This document shows, piece after piece, positions 25,166 through 37,573 of a stretch of DNA of 64,000 nt (positions within the stretch are counted from its first letter, which is position 1; each line of letters starts with the position of its first letter). This stretch comes from Desulfovibrio intestinalis. Lineage in GTDB: Bacteria > Desulfobacterota > Desulfovibrionia > Desulfovibrionales > Desulfovibrionaceae. The translations under genes were made by a program, and so were the position numbers. The stretch covers positions 558,001 through 622,000 of the forward strand of contig NZ_JACHGO010000001.1 in assembly GCF_014202345.1 (NCBI RefSeq). Reading direction: 5' to 3'. The notes under the pieces are model-generated. The model was given only the letters and a program-made list of their open reading frames with translations. It was not told the DNA's origin and made no database searches.

Positions 25166-26380
25166 ATGCCAGTTTTGAACTCGGGTGATACCGCTTTCAT
25201 TCTTTTGTGCACAGCCCTGGTCTGCGTCATGACGCCCGGCCTGGCCTTCTTCTACGGTGGTTTGGTCAGGGCCAAGGATGTTCTGACCATCATGATGCAG
25301 AGCTTCATATCGATGGGGATTGTGGCTCTTATCTGGATATTTGGAGGGTTCAGTCTGGCCTTCGGTCCGGATATTGGCGGCGTCATCGGCGACGTCACAT
25401 ATCACTTTGCCCTGGACAAGGTGGGCGGCGATCCTAGCCCGGTATACGCGCCCACCATTCCCTTTATCATGTTCTTTGCCTACCAGATGATGTTCGCCAT
25501 CATTACTCCTGCTCTGATTACCGGGGCCTTTGCCGGACGTTTCAATTTCAGGGGGTACCTCAAATTTTTGATACTCTGGACAATCGTAATTTATCTGCCC
25601 GTTTGCCATTGGATATGGGGCGGCGGTTGGCTGGCCAAGCTTGGAGTAGTGGATTTTGCGGGCGGTATTGTGGTGCATGTGAGCGCAGGTTTTTCTGCCC
25701 TGGCTACCGTGATTTATCTTGGATGGCGTAAGGATGTTAAACCCGGACAGGAAGTGGCGCCCAACAACTTGCCCTTGGTTGCCGTAGGGGCGGGATTGCT
25801 GTGGTTCGGCTGGTTTGGCTTCAATTCTGGCGGTGCCTATGCCGCCAATGCTCTTGCCAGCTACGCATTTGTAAACACAACTGTGGCGGGTTCTGTGGCT
25901 ATGGTTGTCTGGCTTGCCCTGGACTGGTCGCTTTCGCGTAAACCATCATTTGATGGCGTTCTTGTGGGCGCAGTGGCCGGGCTTGCCACCATTACCCCTT
26001 GCGCAGGTTATGTAGATCCTTGGGCTGCCATAATCATCGGCGCAGCCGGGGCAACGGTGTGCTATTTTGCCAAAGTAGTGCAGCAGCGCCTGCACTTTGA
26101 TGATGCCCTTGAAGTCTGGCGCGCCCACGGCATGGGCGGGGTCACAGGTTCGTTGCTATTGGGCGTGCTGGCCAGCAGGACCATTGATGTGGTTAATGCC
26201 AGTTCGCATCAGTTTCTTATGCAATTGTTGGGCGTTGTCAGCGTAGCAGCGTACTCCTTTGTTGTTACCTACATTATTCTCATAGTCATTAATGCTATCG
26301 GGCCTATCCGCGTGCCTGCTGAAGAGCAGATAAAGGGACTGGACGAAAGTCTGCACGGCGAAGAAGCCTACAAGCTGTAG
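25166..26380 (+). CDS. amt: Ammonium transporter (Amt/MEP/Rh family)
   Basis: 404 residues with 11 membrane segments and no obvious signal peptide, as in many Amt proteins. Motifs: TPGLAFFYGGLVRAKDVL, VCHWIWGGGWL, VVHVSAGFSALA (first pore His), WFGWFGFNSGG and EVWRAHGMGGVTGSLLLG (second pore His). GGAGG precedes the ATG. No glnK/PII gene lies beside it, which is unusual for amt. Its place behind urease and the urea channel suggests recapture of ammonia that leaks out after ureolysis. A strong terminator follows. Confidence 0.95.
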   Translation: MPVLNSGDTAFILLCTALVCVMTPGLAFFYGGLVRAKDVLTIMMQSFISMGIVALIWIFGGFSLAFGPDIGGVIGDVTYHFALDKVGGDPSPVYAPTIPFIMFFAYQMMFAIITPALITGAFAGRFNFRGYLKFLILWTIVIYLPVCHWIWGGGWLAKLGVVDFAGGIVVHVSAGFSALATVIYLGWRKDVKPGQEVAPNNLPLVAVGAGLLWFGWFGFNSGGAYAANALASYAFVNTTVAGSVAMVVWLALDWSLSRKPSFDGVLVGAVAGLATITPCAGYVDPWAAIIIGAAGATVCYFAKVVQQRLHFDDALEVWRAHGMGGVTGSLLLGVLASRTIDVVNASSHQFLMQLLGVVSVAAYSFVVTYIILIVINAIGPIRVPAEEQIKGLDESLHGEEAYKL

Positions 26381-26396
26381 GACTGGATCAAATATA

Positions 26397-26442
26397 AAAT
26401 AACAAAGGGGAGGCTCTTGTATGAGCCTCCCCTTTGTTATTT
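26397..26442 (+). terminator. Strong terminator ending the urea module
   Basis: A perfect 20-bp stem (26397-26416 / 26423-26442) with a 6-base loop, A-rich on the left arm and T-rich on the right, so it can act in both directions. It starts 17 bases after the amt stop. Confidence 0.93.
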
Positions 26443-26487
26443 ACAGTTTTTTCAAACCGTTTCTGTAGCCGCTTCTGCATGAAAAAA

Positions 26488-26511
26488 GGGTTATATCTTT
26501 CGATATAACCC
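26488..26511 (-). terminator. Terminator of tRNA-Glu
   Basis: A 10-bp stem GGGTTATATC / GATATAACCC with a 4-base loop. Read leftward it is followed by six T residues, 13 bases past the tRNA 3' end. A T run on the other side could make it bidirectional. Confidence 0.85.
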
Positions 26512-26523
26512 GTGTTTTTCATT

Positions 26524-26600
26524 TGGCGTCCCCAAGGGGATTTGAACCCCTGTCGACGGCGTGAAAGGCCGTTGTCCTGGGCCGGCTAGACGATGGGGAC
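26524..26600 (-). tRNA. tRNA-Glu (anticodon TTC)
   Basis: 77 nt including an encoded CCA. The reverse strand begins GTCCCCATCGTCTAG, has anticodon loop CTTTCAC within an ACGGC/GCCGT stem, T-arm AGGGG-TTCAAAT-CCCCT and an acceptor end closing with GCCA. The sequence closely matches bacterial tRNA-Glu(UUC). Confidence 0.97.
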
Positions 26601-26743
26601 GCGCTGTGAGGTGTTCTTTTATGTGAAAAATACGCAAAGTGTCAAGCGGATTTTTACAATTTTTTTCAGATTGTTACATAAAGATGGATAATTGAGATGC
26701 CAGTAGGCTTAAAACTGGCTAATAAAGCGGATTTAAAACGAAA

Positions 26744-26768
26744 AGGCGTCGGTCAAAAACCGACGCCT
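26744..26768 (-). terminator. Terminator after flgE
   Basis: A 10-bp stem AGGCGTCGGT / ACCGACGCCT with a 5-base loop. Read leftward it is followed by TTTTCGTTTT, about 100 bases past the flgE stop. Confidence 0.88.
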
Positions 26769-26784
26769 GCACGGAAGAAAGGGT

Positions 26785-26843
26785 ACGGCGCTATCCCCAA
26801 CGCCGTGGAGAGTTCGACGTTCAGCTGAACAGCCGAACTCTCC
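26785..26843 (-). repeat. Two further stem-loops in the flgE 3' region
   Basis: ACGGCG / CGCCGT (26785-26790 / 26801-26806) is followed by a 10-bp dyad GGAGAGTTCG / CGAACTCTCC (26808-26817 / 26834-26843) that encloses the palindrome GTTCAGCTGAAC. Together with the terminator this gives three hairpins in a row. Confidence 0.6.
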
Positions 26844-26865
26844 ATCCTTTCAAACAGACCGATTA

Positions 26866-29295
26866 CTATCTCTTCATGCCGATAACTGTTTCCAGCATGG
26901 TATCCACAGTGGTGATGCCCTTGGAGTTTGCCTGGAACCCGCGCTGCGTCGAAATCATCTGCACGAATTCTGTGGTCATATCCACGTTGGATTGTTCTAT
27001 GTTGTAGGCTCGCGTTGTGCCAAAGCCGTTGTCGCCAGCAACACCCAACTGGGGCTCACCTGAATCCTGAGTGGAGGAGAAGAGGTTGCCGCCTTCGCGG
27101 TACAGCCCCTGATGGTTCTGGAAGTCATACAGGGCTATCTGATACAGCGGCAGGGTTTTACCGTTGGAGTAGATACCGTAAACAACACCGGAACTATCAA
27201 TGTTCACGTTGCTCAGCGTGCCGGAGGCATAGCCGTCCTGACTACGGTTCTGCACCGTGTATGATGTCGTGTTGGCCACGCTGGAGTATTCCTGACGTTC
27301 CACACCGGTCATGGTGGGCACAGTGGTGCCGTAGTTGATGACGTTCTCAAAGATCGGCACACCTGTGGATGAGGTACCGCTGACTCTGGACATGGTTGTA
27401 AGACTGGCCAGACTGTTGTTAGCCGTTTCAGTAGCGGCAACGGGGCGTGAAGCATCCGTAGGCACTGTATACGAATCAGGCTTGAACGCTGTGGCCGTAA
27501 CGGCTGTGAAGTTGCCGGAGGTCACAGAAGTTTTGGTAGTGCCGCCTGCCATGTAATAATAACCGCTGCTGTCGTGCAGTACGTCTTCACCGCTGGGCAC
27601 GCTGCCGTACACCTGATCGGTGCCACTCATATAATAATAACCGTAGCTGTCCTGATAGGCAGGAAGTGTATTGCCGCCGACAACTGTCGTATTGAAGCAG
27701 TTGGCGTTGGCGTTGGTGGCATCGACGAAGTAATAGCTGCTGCCATTGCTTAAGGCTTCGACTGTGGCTGCAGGGGATCCAACGGATGCGGAACCATAGA
27801 CCTTGTTAGTGCCATTCAGATAGTAGTAGCCGGTAGTATCAGCGTAAACCTGCTCTGTACTGCCGCCAACGGAGGTCGTCGTGCCATAGGAACCCGGATT
27901 GGGAGCGCCGATGTAGTAGTAGCCGTACTTGTCCATGCCGAGAGCATTATCGCTGGCGTCGACAGGCTGGCCGAGGCTGTTGGTCTTCACGGCAGTGGCC
28001 ATAGGATTGTTCCAGGCCGGATTGCCGATGTTTTTCAGGCCGAAATCCAGCTCAGTAATGTAGTTCTGCACTTGGCTTACAGGAGTGCCCCCCAGGCTGG
28101 TCTGTACGGTCTCGCTCACACTGTTGGCCAAAGGCTGGCCGCTAAAGTTGGCCGAGAACACGGGCAGACCATTGCTGGACGTTTTGGTGGGCTGCCAGGA
28201 AGATTTTTCCGCCGGGTCAACGGCGACCTGATTGTTGGCGGCTGGGGTTTCCGTAGCACCATAGCTATAAGCGGTCTGGTTGACGAGGCGTCCGCTGGCG
28301 TCAAAGATCATGACGCCACTCATAAGTACACCAGCCTGCTTGTTGGTGCCTAAGGTCGGGTCATCATAAAATTGCGTGGGTTCCTTGGTCCAGGTATTGG
28401 TGGCAGCATTGTAGCCTTCGCCACCGTAGCTGCGCTTGTCTTCAGACGGGGGAATGGTCACCAGGTATTCATACATGGTGTACCCGGCAGGCAGACCCTT
28501 GATGTCATAAATAGTGTTGCCGTTGGTGTCCGTCTTTTTTGCGTCTACCTGGTCATAGTACACGGTAAGCGTGTGGGTGGCCCCACCCTCGTCATAAACG
28601 TCAATGCTGGATTGGGTGGCATAAGACGTGTCTGCCAGAGGAGGCTGGCTGCTGGCGTCCCACAAGTCAAAGAGGGCCGTCATGGGGCTGGTGCTGCTGG
28701 TCGTGCGGTCGCCCTTACCGTCATTAGTAAGACCCATAGTAAAGGTGACGTTGGTAGTCTGCTGGGGAACAATGTTCCAACTGTCCAGCACAATGTCGGT
28801 GGGCGTGCCGGAACCAACATAGGCAGATTCGCTCAGGTTGGAGTTGCCCAGATTGGTCGCGCCGCTGTTGAAAGTCAGCTTTTTCTCGTTGTTGACCTTC
28901 CAGCCCTGCAACAAGTAGCCTTCAGGATTCTGAAGTTCACGATCCTTGTTGAAGTAAAAATCACCTGCGCGGGTGTAGTACATCTGGTTGCTGTTGGTCT
29001 TGCGAACCTGAAAGAACCCGTTACCGTCAATGGCAAGGTCCGTCACAGAGTTGGTAGACTCTAGCGAACCCTGTGAAAAGTCGCCAAGGATGGCGTACAC
29101 GCCAGCGCCAGCACCAATCTGGCTACCGCCACTGGTTGTGCCGATGCCCCTGTACAGATAATCGTTGAAGTCCATGCGCTGGCTCTTGAAACCAAGAGTG
29201 CTCACGTTAGCTATATTGTTGCCGACCACATTCATTTTTTGGCCGTGAGTGAGCAGGCCTGAAACGCTTGTCCACATGCTGGCTGAAAGACCCAT
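26866..29295 (-). CDS. flgE: Flagellar hook protein FlgE, unusually large
   Basis: 809 residues; typical FlgE proteins have about 400-500. The N-terminus (SMWTSVSGLL, NVVGNNIANVSTLGFK) and C-terminus (YNIEQSNVDMTTEFVQMIS, then TQRGFQANSKGITTVDTML) are the conserved D0/D1 coiled-coil parts of hook and rod proteins. The middle is expanded. Between about residues 455 and 585 there are five or so imperfect tyrosine-rich repeats (core D-x-x-GYYY-x-x-GT-x-x-VYGS). These would be exposed on the hook surface. Last gene of the leftward fliK-flgD-flgE group. The long domain is also seen in other Desulfovibrio hooks in general terms, but I cannot compare repeats here. Confidence 0.95.
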   Translation of the reverse strand: MGLSASMWTSVSGLLTHGQKMNVVGNNIANVSTLGFKSQRMDFNDYLYRGIGTTSGGSQIGAGAGVYAILGDFSQGSLESTNSVTDLAIDGNGFFQVRKTNSNQMYYTRAGDFYFNKDRELQNPEGYLLQGWKVNNEKKLTFNSGATNLGNSNLSESAYVGSGTPTDIVLDSWNIVPQQTTNVTFTMGLTNDGKGDRTTSSTSPMTALFDLWDASSQPPLADTSYATQSSIDVYDEGGATHTLTVYYDQVDAKKTDTNGNTIYDIKGLPAGYTMYEYLVTIPPSEDKRSYGGEGYNAATNTWTKEPTQFYDDPTLGTNKQAGVLMSGVMIFDASGRLVNQTAYSYGATETPAANNQVAVDPAEKSSWQPTKTSSNGLPVFSANFSGQPLANSVSETVQTSLGGTPVSQVQNYITELDFGLKNIGNPAWNNPMATAVKTNSLGQPVDASDNALGMDKYGYYYIGAPNPGSYGTTTSVGGSTEQVYADTTGYYYLNGTNKVYGSASVGSPAATVEALSNGSSYYFVDATNANANCFNTTVVGGNTLPAYQDSYGYYYMSGTDQVYGSVPSGEDVLHDSSGYYYMAGGTTKTSVTSGNFTAVTATAFKPDSYTVPTDASRPVAATETANNSLASLTTMSRVSGTSSTGVPIFENVINYGTTVPTMTGVERQEYSSVANTTSYTVQNRSQDGYASGTLSNVNIDSSGVVYGIYSNGKTLPLYQIALYDFQNHQGLYREGGNLFSSTQDSGEPQLGVAGDNGFGTTRAYNIEQSNVDMTTEFVQMISTQRGFQANSKGITTVDTMLETVIGMKR

Positions 29296-29388
29296 AATTT
29301 CCTCCGCGTCTTGGGATAGGGGGATATGTATTTTCAGAGTGGGCGCGCTGTTGTGCGCTGCCCCGACTCTCTATTGCCGTGTTGCCTG

Positions 29389-30249
29389 TTAGAAAAGTGT
29401 GCCGTTGAGACTGATGTTGCTGATATTGACGTCGCCAACAAGGCTTTTGCTGCTGGCAGCGGCATTGTTATTTGTATCTGTGCCACTGCCACTATCCGTA
29501 CCTGTATCGGTGCCCGTGCCCGTGTCCTTGTCGTCACTGGCTGCCGTGGTTGCGGGCAGCATAACCTGACGCACGTTGGCAAGGGGCATGAGCTGACCAC
29601 CTTCAAGGCCGAGGTAGACAACACCGTTGTCTGTAACAACGCCTGTAACCTTGGCGTCAACCACCTGATCGGAAAGAACTGCGTCTCCGTTGGAATCACG
29701 CAGTACAAGGCTGACCGTATATACGCCGTCGCCCGCCACAGTGCCGTCATTGCTTTTGCCGTTCCACAGAAATTCGTATGTCGTGCCCTTGTTTTTGGCA
29801 CTGATTTCTTCAACGTAGACAGCGTTGTTGTCAGAATCACGAACTGTGATAGTGCCGCCAACCGTGTTGTCAGCAGGGGCATACCGGAAGCGCGTAATGG
29901 TGGTTTCCTTGGTGGTCTCGTCCGTGGTTTTGCCGATAGAATTGCCGGTAACCGTCACCTGTTTGCCGATGTAGGAAGTGGCGTTGATCATCTGTTGATT
30001 GTTAGTGGCGTCAGTGAGCCCTTCCATGCTGGTATTGAGGTTCATGAGCTGTTCAAGACTGGAGAATTGCGCCATCTGGGCAATAAATTCCTTGTCTTCC
30101 ATAGGATTCAAGGGATCCTGATACTTGAACTGCGTTACCAGCAAAAGCATGAAAGAGTCCTTATCCAGATTACTGCCCTTCTGTTTGCTCAGGGCGGTAT
30201 TGAACTCATTATTGGTCTGGTTCAGTGACTGTGTAATGCTGCTGGCCAT
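29389..30249 (-). CDS. flgD: Flagellar hook assembly protein FlgD
   Basis: 286 residues. The N-terminal FlgD block (DKDSFMLLLVTQFKYQDPLN, then PMEDKEFIAQMAQFSSLEQL) lies at about 29-72. A FlgD Ig-like/Tudor part follows (YEFLWNGKSNDGTVAGDGVY, then TVSLVLRD). The C-terminal 55 residues are a Thr/Gly/Asp-rich low-complexity linker (repeated GTDTGTD-like units) and a short conserved end. It caps the growing hook. GAGGAAT lies before the ATG. It is 93 bases before flgE. Confidence 0.95.
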   Translation of the reverse strand: MASSITQSLNQTNNEFNTALSKQKGSNLDKDSFMLLLVTQFKYQDPLNPMEDKEFIAQMAQFSSLEQLMNLNTSMEGLTDATNNQQMINATSYIGKQVTVTGNSIGKTTDETTKETTITRFRYAPADNTVGGTITVRDSDNNAVYVEEISAKNKGTTYEFLWNGKSNDGTVAGDGVYTVSLVLRDSNGDAVLSDQVVDAKVTGVVTDNGVVYLGLEGGQLMPLANVRQVMLPATTAASDDKDTGTGTDTGTDSGSGTDTNNNAAASSKSLVGDVNISNISLNGTLF

Positions 30250-30275
30250 GATTCATTCCTCACACGGGGCTGTTT

Positions 30276-32147
30276 TTACGCTACCACGTTTAGTGTACGG
30301 GTGGCATATCTTGCCGCATGGACAGAAGAATGCACAGGTTGTTCCAAATCTGCTGATTCTGAATTAATTGAGGAACTACGCATTGTTGAAAGATTCTTAA
30401 GTCGCGCAAGTTCTTCACGCCGGGCATCTTCTTCCTGCCACGAATTGTGCTGATCGAGGTTCTGCCAGGCATTTTCGTCCTGCTGGCGCGAGTTCAACTG
30501 CACTTCCACCTTGTCCACTTTGAGCCCTTGCTGCTCAAGATTTGTGCGAATGGCTTCAAGCTGGCGTGTGACTATTTCGGCTGTCTCCGTTTTTTCAGAG
30601 CGAATGGTCGCACTTACCTCGCCATTACGCAGGCTGAGGCTGAGGGTGATGGCTCCAAGCTCCTGTGGATGCAGTTGCAGGTCGAGACGGGTAGTGCCGT
30701 TACGGAAGTTTGAGAGCAGCCCTTGCTCAACTTGCTGGGAAACATACCTGGCAATAGGAGCAGGCTGTGAAATGGCTTCGGGTTGCTCAACAGCAGCGCC
30801 GAGGTTCTGGATCATAGAAGCCGCAACCTGATTATCCTGCCGCATGGTGAAGAGGGGATTTGTTTCAACTTTGCGGGTAACTTCATTCCAGGACGGATCA
30901 CGCCCTGCTTCGGAGTTGGCTTCCTGGCGATTGTCACCAGAGTGGCGGCGCCCTGATTCGTTTTGGCGTTCGTCTGTGGTGGTGCGCGCCAAGGGAGTGT
31001 CCTCAGAGCGTCTGTTTGTGGCGCTCTGGACGTTAGAAGCCTGCTCCTTGTTGGAGGAAGCCTTGGAAAAGCCTGTATCGGCAGAAGCTTTCGCCTCCTG
31101 GCTGCCAGCATGCCCAACACCAGCGCTTTGACTGCCGTCAAGCTTTTTGCTGATGGCGTCGCTCTGGCGCAGCGCAGTTTCCATATCGACGGCCTTCGCC
31201 CCGTCCTGTCCGCCAGCGCCCAATGTTTCTTCGAGCATTTGGCGGCTATTTTTCATGACAGTCTGGTCGATGAGAAGCTTGCTTTGCTGTGCTTCCTTGT
31301 TGCGCAACGCACTGGCCTGAAGCTCTTTTTCAGTGCGCGCCCGCGCCTTGCTTACAAGCGGTTGCAAGGTATTTTTTAAGGCAGTGTCCAACTGTTTTTG
31401 AGCAGTTTTCTGCTCATTGAAAAAACTGCTTACCGGAGCCATGAGGGCAGAGAGCTGCCCCACAAGCAAATTGGCGTTGTTATTGCCTCCAAAACTGTTG
31501 GCCAAGGTTTGCAGGCTTGAAGTATCAAGGCCCAGGCCACGGCCAAAAGCGATCGCCTCAGTAGCGCCCACTTCAAGGGCTGTCGTGGGGTCCATCTGCG
31601 AGATAAAAGCGTAGACAGTGCCAAGGGCCGCTTCGCCTTTACCGTCGGCCATGAGCTGCTGCACTCTCGCGTCCAGAACGCCAGAAGAATCAATTTTTTT
31701 GAGCAGTGAAGTGATTTGAGCCTTGTCATCATCACTGAGCTGGGGAGCGCCGCTCAAAGTCTGCAAACTGGCCATGACCTGAGCCAGCGTTGCGCCATCA
31801 GGCTGTCCGACCAGAGCGTCGAATTTGCTCAGAGCATTTTCGGGTGCTCCTGACTTGATGAGGTCACGGCGCAGTTGGGCCAGTTCCTGCTTGGTGAAGC
31901 ATACTTCATCAAGGGTATAGGTCACGCCATTGGTGGTGGAACGACTGTAAGGGCTTTGCACCTTGGGGGTTGCAGCCGTAGTGGTTTGCTCTTCTTCAAG
32001 CGCCGTACTGACAGAAACGTTTTCACCGCGCTCGATGCTGTCAATAGCTTCATGTACGGAAGCGAAAAAGTCAGCGAAGGATGAGTTTTCCTTGCTGCTG
32101 GAGATGAGGACATCAAATGAACCGGCGCTAGTGGGAATAATCTGCAT
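30276..32147 (-). CDS. fliK: Flagellar hook-length control protein (FliK-like)
   Basis: 623 residues from the ATG at 32147, six bases after AAGGAG; a longer frame starting at 32189 lacks such a site. A long variable region rich in Ser, Gln and Ala fills the first two thirds. The C-terminal Flg_hook domain is clear: LDLQLHPQELGAITLSLSL, EVSATIRSEKTETAEIVT, LEQQGLKVDKVEVQ (about 480-545). FliK measures the hook and switches export specificity from FlgD/FlgE to filament proteins, consistent with its place at the head of this set. The spacing to flgD is 26 bases. Confidence 0.9.
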   Translation of the reverse strand: MQIIPTSAGSFDVLISSSKENSSFADFFASVHEAIDSIERGENVSVSTALEEEQTTTAATPKVQSPYSRSTTNGVTYTLDEVCFTKQELAQLRRDLIKSGAPENALSKFDALVGQPDGATLAQVMASLQTLSGAPQLSDDDKAQITSLLKKIDSSGVLDARVQQLMADGKGEAALGTVYAFISQMDPTTALEVGATEAIAFGRGLGLDTSSLQTLANSFGGNNNANLLVGQLSALMAPVSSFFNEQKTAQKQLDTALKNTLQPLVSKARARTEKELQASALRNKEAQQSKLLIDQTVMKNSRQMLEETLGAGGQDGAKAVDMETALRQSDAISKKLDGSQSAGVGHAGSQEAKASADTGFSKASSNKEQASNVQSATNRRSEDTPLARTTTDERQNESGRRHSGDNRQEANSEAGRDPSWNEVTRKVETNPLFTMRQDNQVAASMIQNLGAAVEQPEAISQPAPIARYVSQQVEQGLLSNFRNGTTRLDLQLHPQELGAITLSLSLRNGEVSATIRSEKTETAEIVTRQLEAIRTNLEQQGLKVDKVEVQLNSRQQDENAWQNLDQHNSWQEEDARREELARLKNLSTMRSSSINSESADLEQPVHSSVHAARYATRTLNVVA

Positions 32148-32334
32148 CGTGCACTCCTTGCGCCAGATCTCTTTCAAAGACTGTTCCAAAAATTAAAATA
32201 TAATTATATCATAGTGTTAAACTTTGTTGTGGCGAGGGAAGAAGGCAAGTATTGCCGATGCTGTTTCTGCATCGGAAACTGCGCAGAGCCCAAGGGAGCA
32301 AGGCGAAATTTTTATGACTTAAGGGAAGGAGAGC

Positions 32335-36667
<4,333 letters not shown>

Positions 36668-36708
36668 GCACCATCCGTAGAACCTGATGAGCATGCACCC
36701 GGATGCGG

Positions 36709-37062
36709 TTAGTCCGCAGTATCGGGAATATAGCCCTTCAATTCCTCTTCAGTATCAAAGGTAGGAAAAAATCCTTCAATTTCCACTTTTTTCAAAAGAT
36801 CTGCCACATGTGGAGCAGGCATTAGCAATACAAGTCTTCTGCCATGTCCACGGCTTTTGGTACTGGCGCTTACAAGCACCCCCAAGCCTGATGTGTCCAC
36901 CTTGCCTACATGGCTCAGATCAAGAACAACCTGCTTGATGCCTGGAGTCAGGAGGTGTTCGTCCAATTGGCGGCTGAATTGGGGTACATCAGGTAATTGC
37001 ATGTCGCCCAGGTAGCGCAGAACTATGACGTTTTTGTGAGACTCCGCTTGCAGGGTAAACAC
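36709..37062 (-). CDS. STAS-domain protein (anti-sigma-factor antagonist type)
   Basis: 117 residues from the GTG at 37062, eight bases after GGAGG. The longest frame would overlap dtd by about 120 bases and adds no domain. The STAS fold is visible: KNVIVLRYLGDMQLPDVPQF, then KQVVLDLSHVGKVDTSGLGVLVSAS with the conserved DTSGLG phospho-switch region, where Ser can be phosphorylated in SpoIIAA/RsbV proteins. No cognate kinase or phosphatase is nearby. It may regulate the FapA/glycosyltransferase block or a partner-switching pathway. Confidence 0.85.
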   Translation of the reverse strand: MFTLQAESHKNVIVLRYLGDMQLPDVPQFSRQLDEHLLTPGIKQVVLDLSHVGKVDTSGLGVLVSASTKSRGHGRRLVLLMPAPHVADLLKKVEIEGFFPTFDTEEELKGYIPDTAD

Positions 37063-37090
37063 AGGCCCGTCCTCCGGATAACGCGGGGCG

Positions 37091-37573
37091 TCAACTATTG
37101 AACAGATTTTCTGAATCGAGCCATATAGTGACTGGTCCCCAGTTGCACAGACGTATTGCCATATCGGCACCGAAGATGCCTGAAGATACGCTGACGTTAC
37201 AAGATTCGTCAACCATCTTCACAAAATAGTCAAACATGGGCTCGGCCCAGGTGGGATTTCCGGCACCTGTAAAAGACGGGCGGCGTCCTTTTCGGCAGTC
37301 TGCATACAGGGTGAACTGCGGCACGAGCAGAAGTTGACCTCCGAACTCTTCAAGAGAGGTGTGAAATTTGTTGGCCAGTGTCCCTTGACCGGGAAAAATG
37401 CGCAAACCGACAAGTTTGTGAATCATGCCCATAAACGCAGGATGGGTGTGAAAGTCCGCCCCATCATCCTGACCAAAACCCACCAGGGCCATAATTCCGG
37501 GGCCGATGGCCGCCACCTGGCGGCCATCAACGCTTACCGAAGCTTCAGTCACCCTTTGGGCCAAAATTCGCAT
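37091..37573 (-). CDS. dtd: D-aminoacyl-tRNA deacylase
   Basis: 160 residues. MRILAQRVTEASVSVDG at the N-terminus, LLLVPQFTLYADCRKGRRPS (SQFTL-type motif, here PQFTL) and NWGPVTIWLDS (Gly-cisPro motif, usually NDGPVT) identify Dtd. It removes D-amino acids, and Gly from tRNA-Ala, for proofreading. The D-to-W change beside GP and the S-to-P change before QFTL are small deviations. The start overlaps the fadD stop by one base. Confidence 0.95.
   Translation of the reverse strand: MRILAQRVTEASVSVDGRQVAAIGPGIMALVGFGQDDGADFHTHPAFMGMIHKLVGLRIFPGQGTLANKFHTSLEEFGGQLLLVPQFTLYADCRKGRRPSFTGAGNPTWAEPMFDYFVKMVDESCNVSVSSGIFGADMAIRLCNWGPVTIWLDSENLFNS

Noticed and set aside
26524..26600. tRNA-Glu as an integration site
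   Set aside because: No integrase gene and no direct repeat of the tRNA 3' end was noticed in the window.
27541..27930. FlgE repeat region considered as a DNA tandem repeat element
   Set aside because: The repetition is at protein level and imperfect in DNA; the frame is intact.
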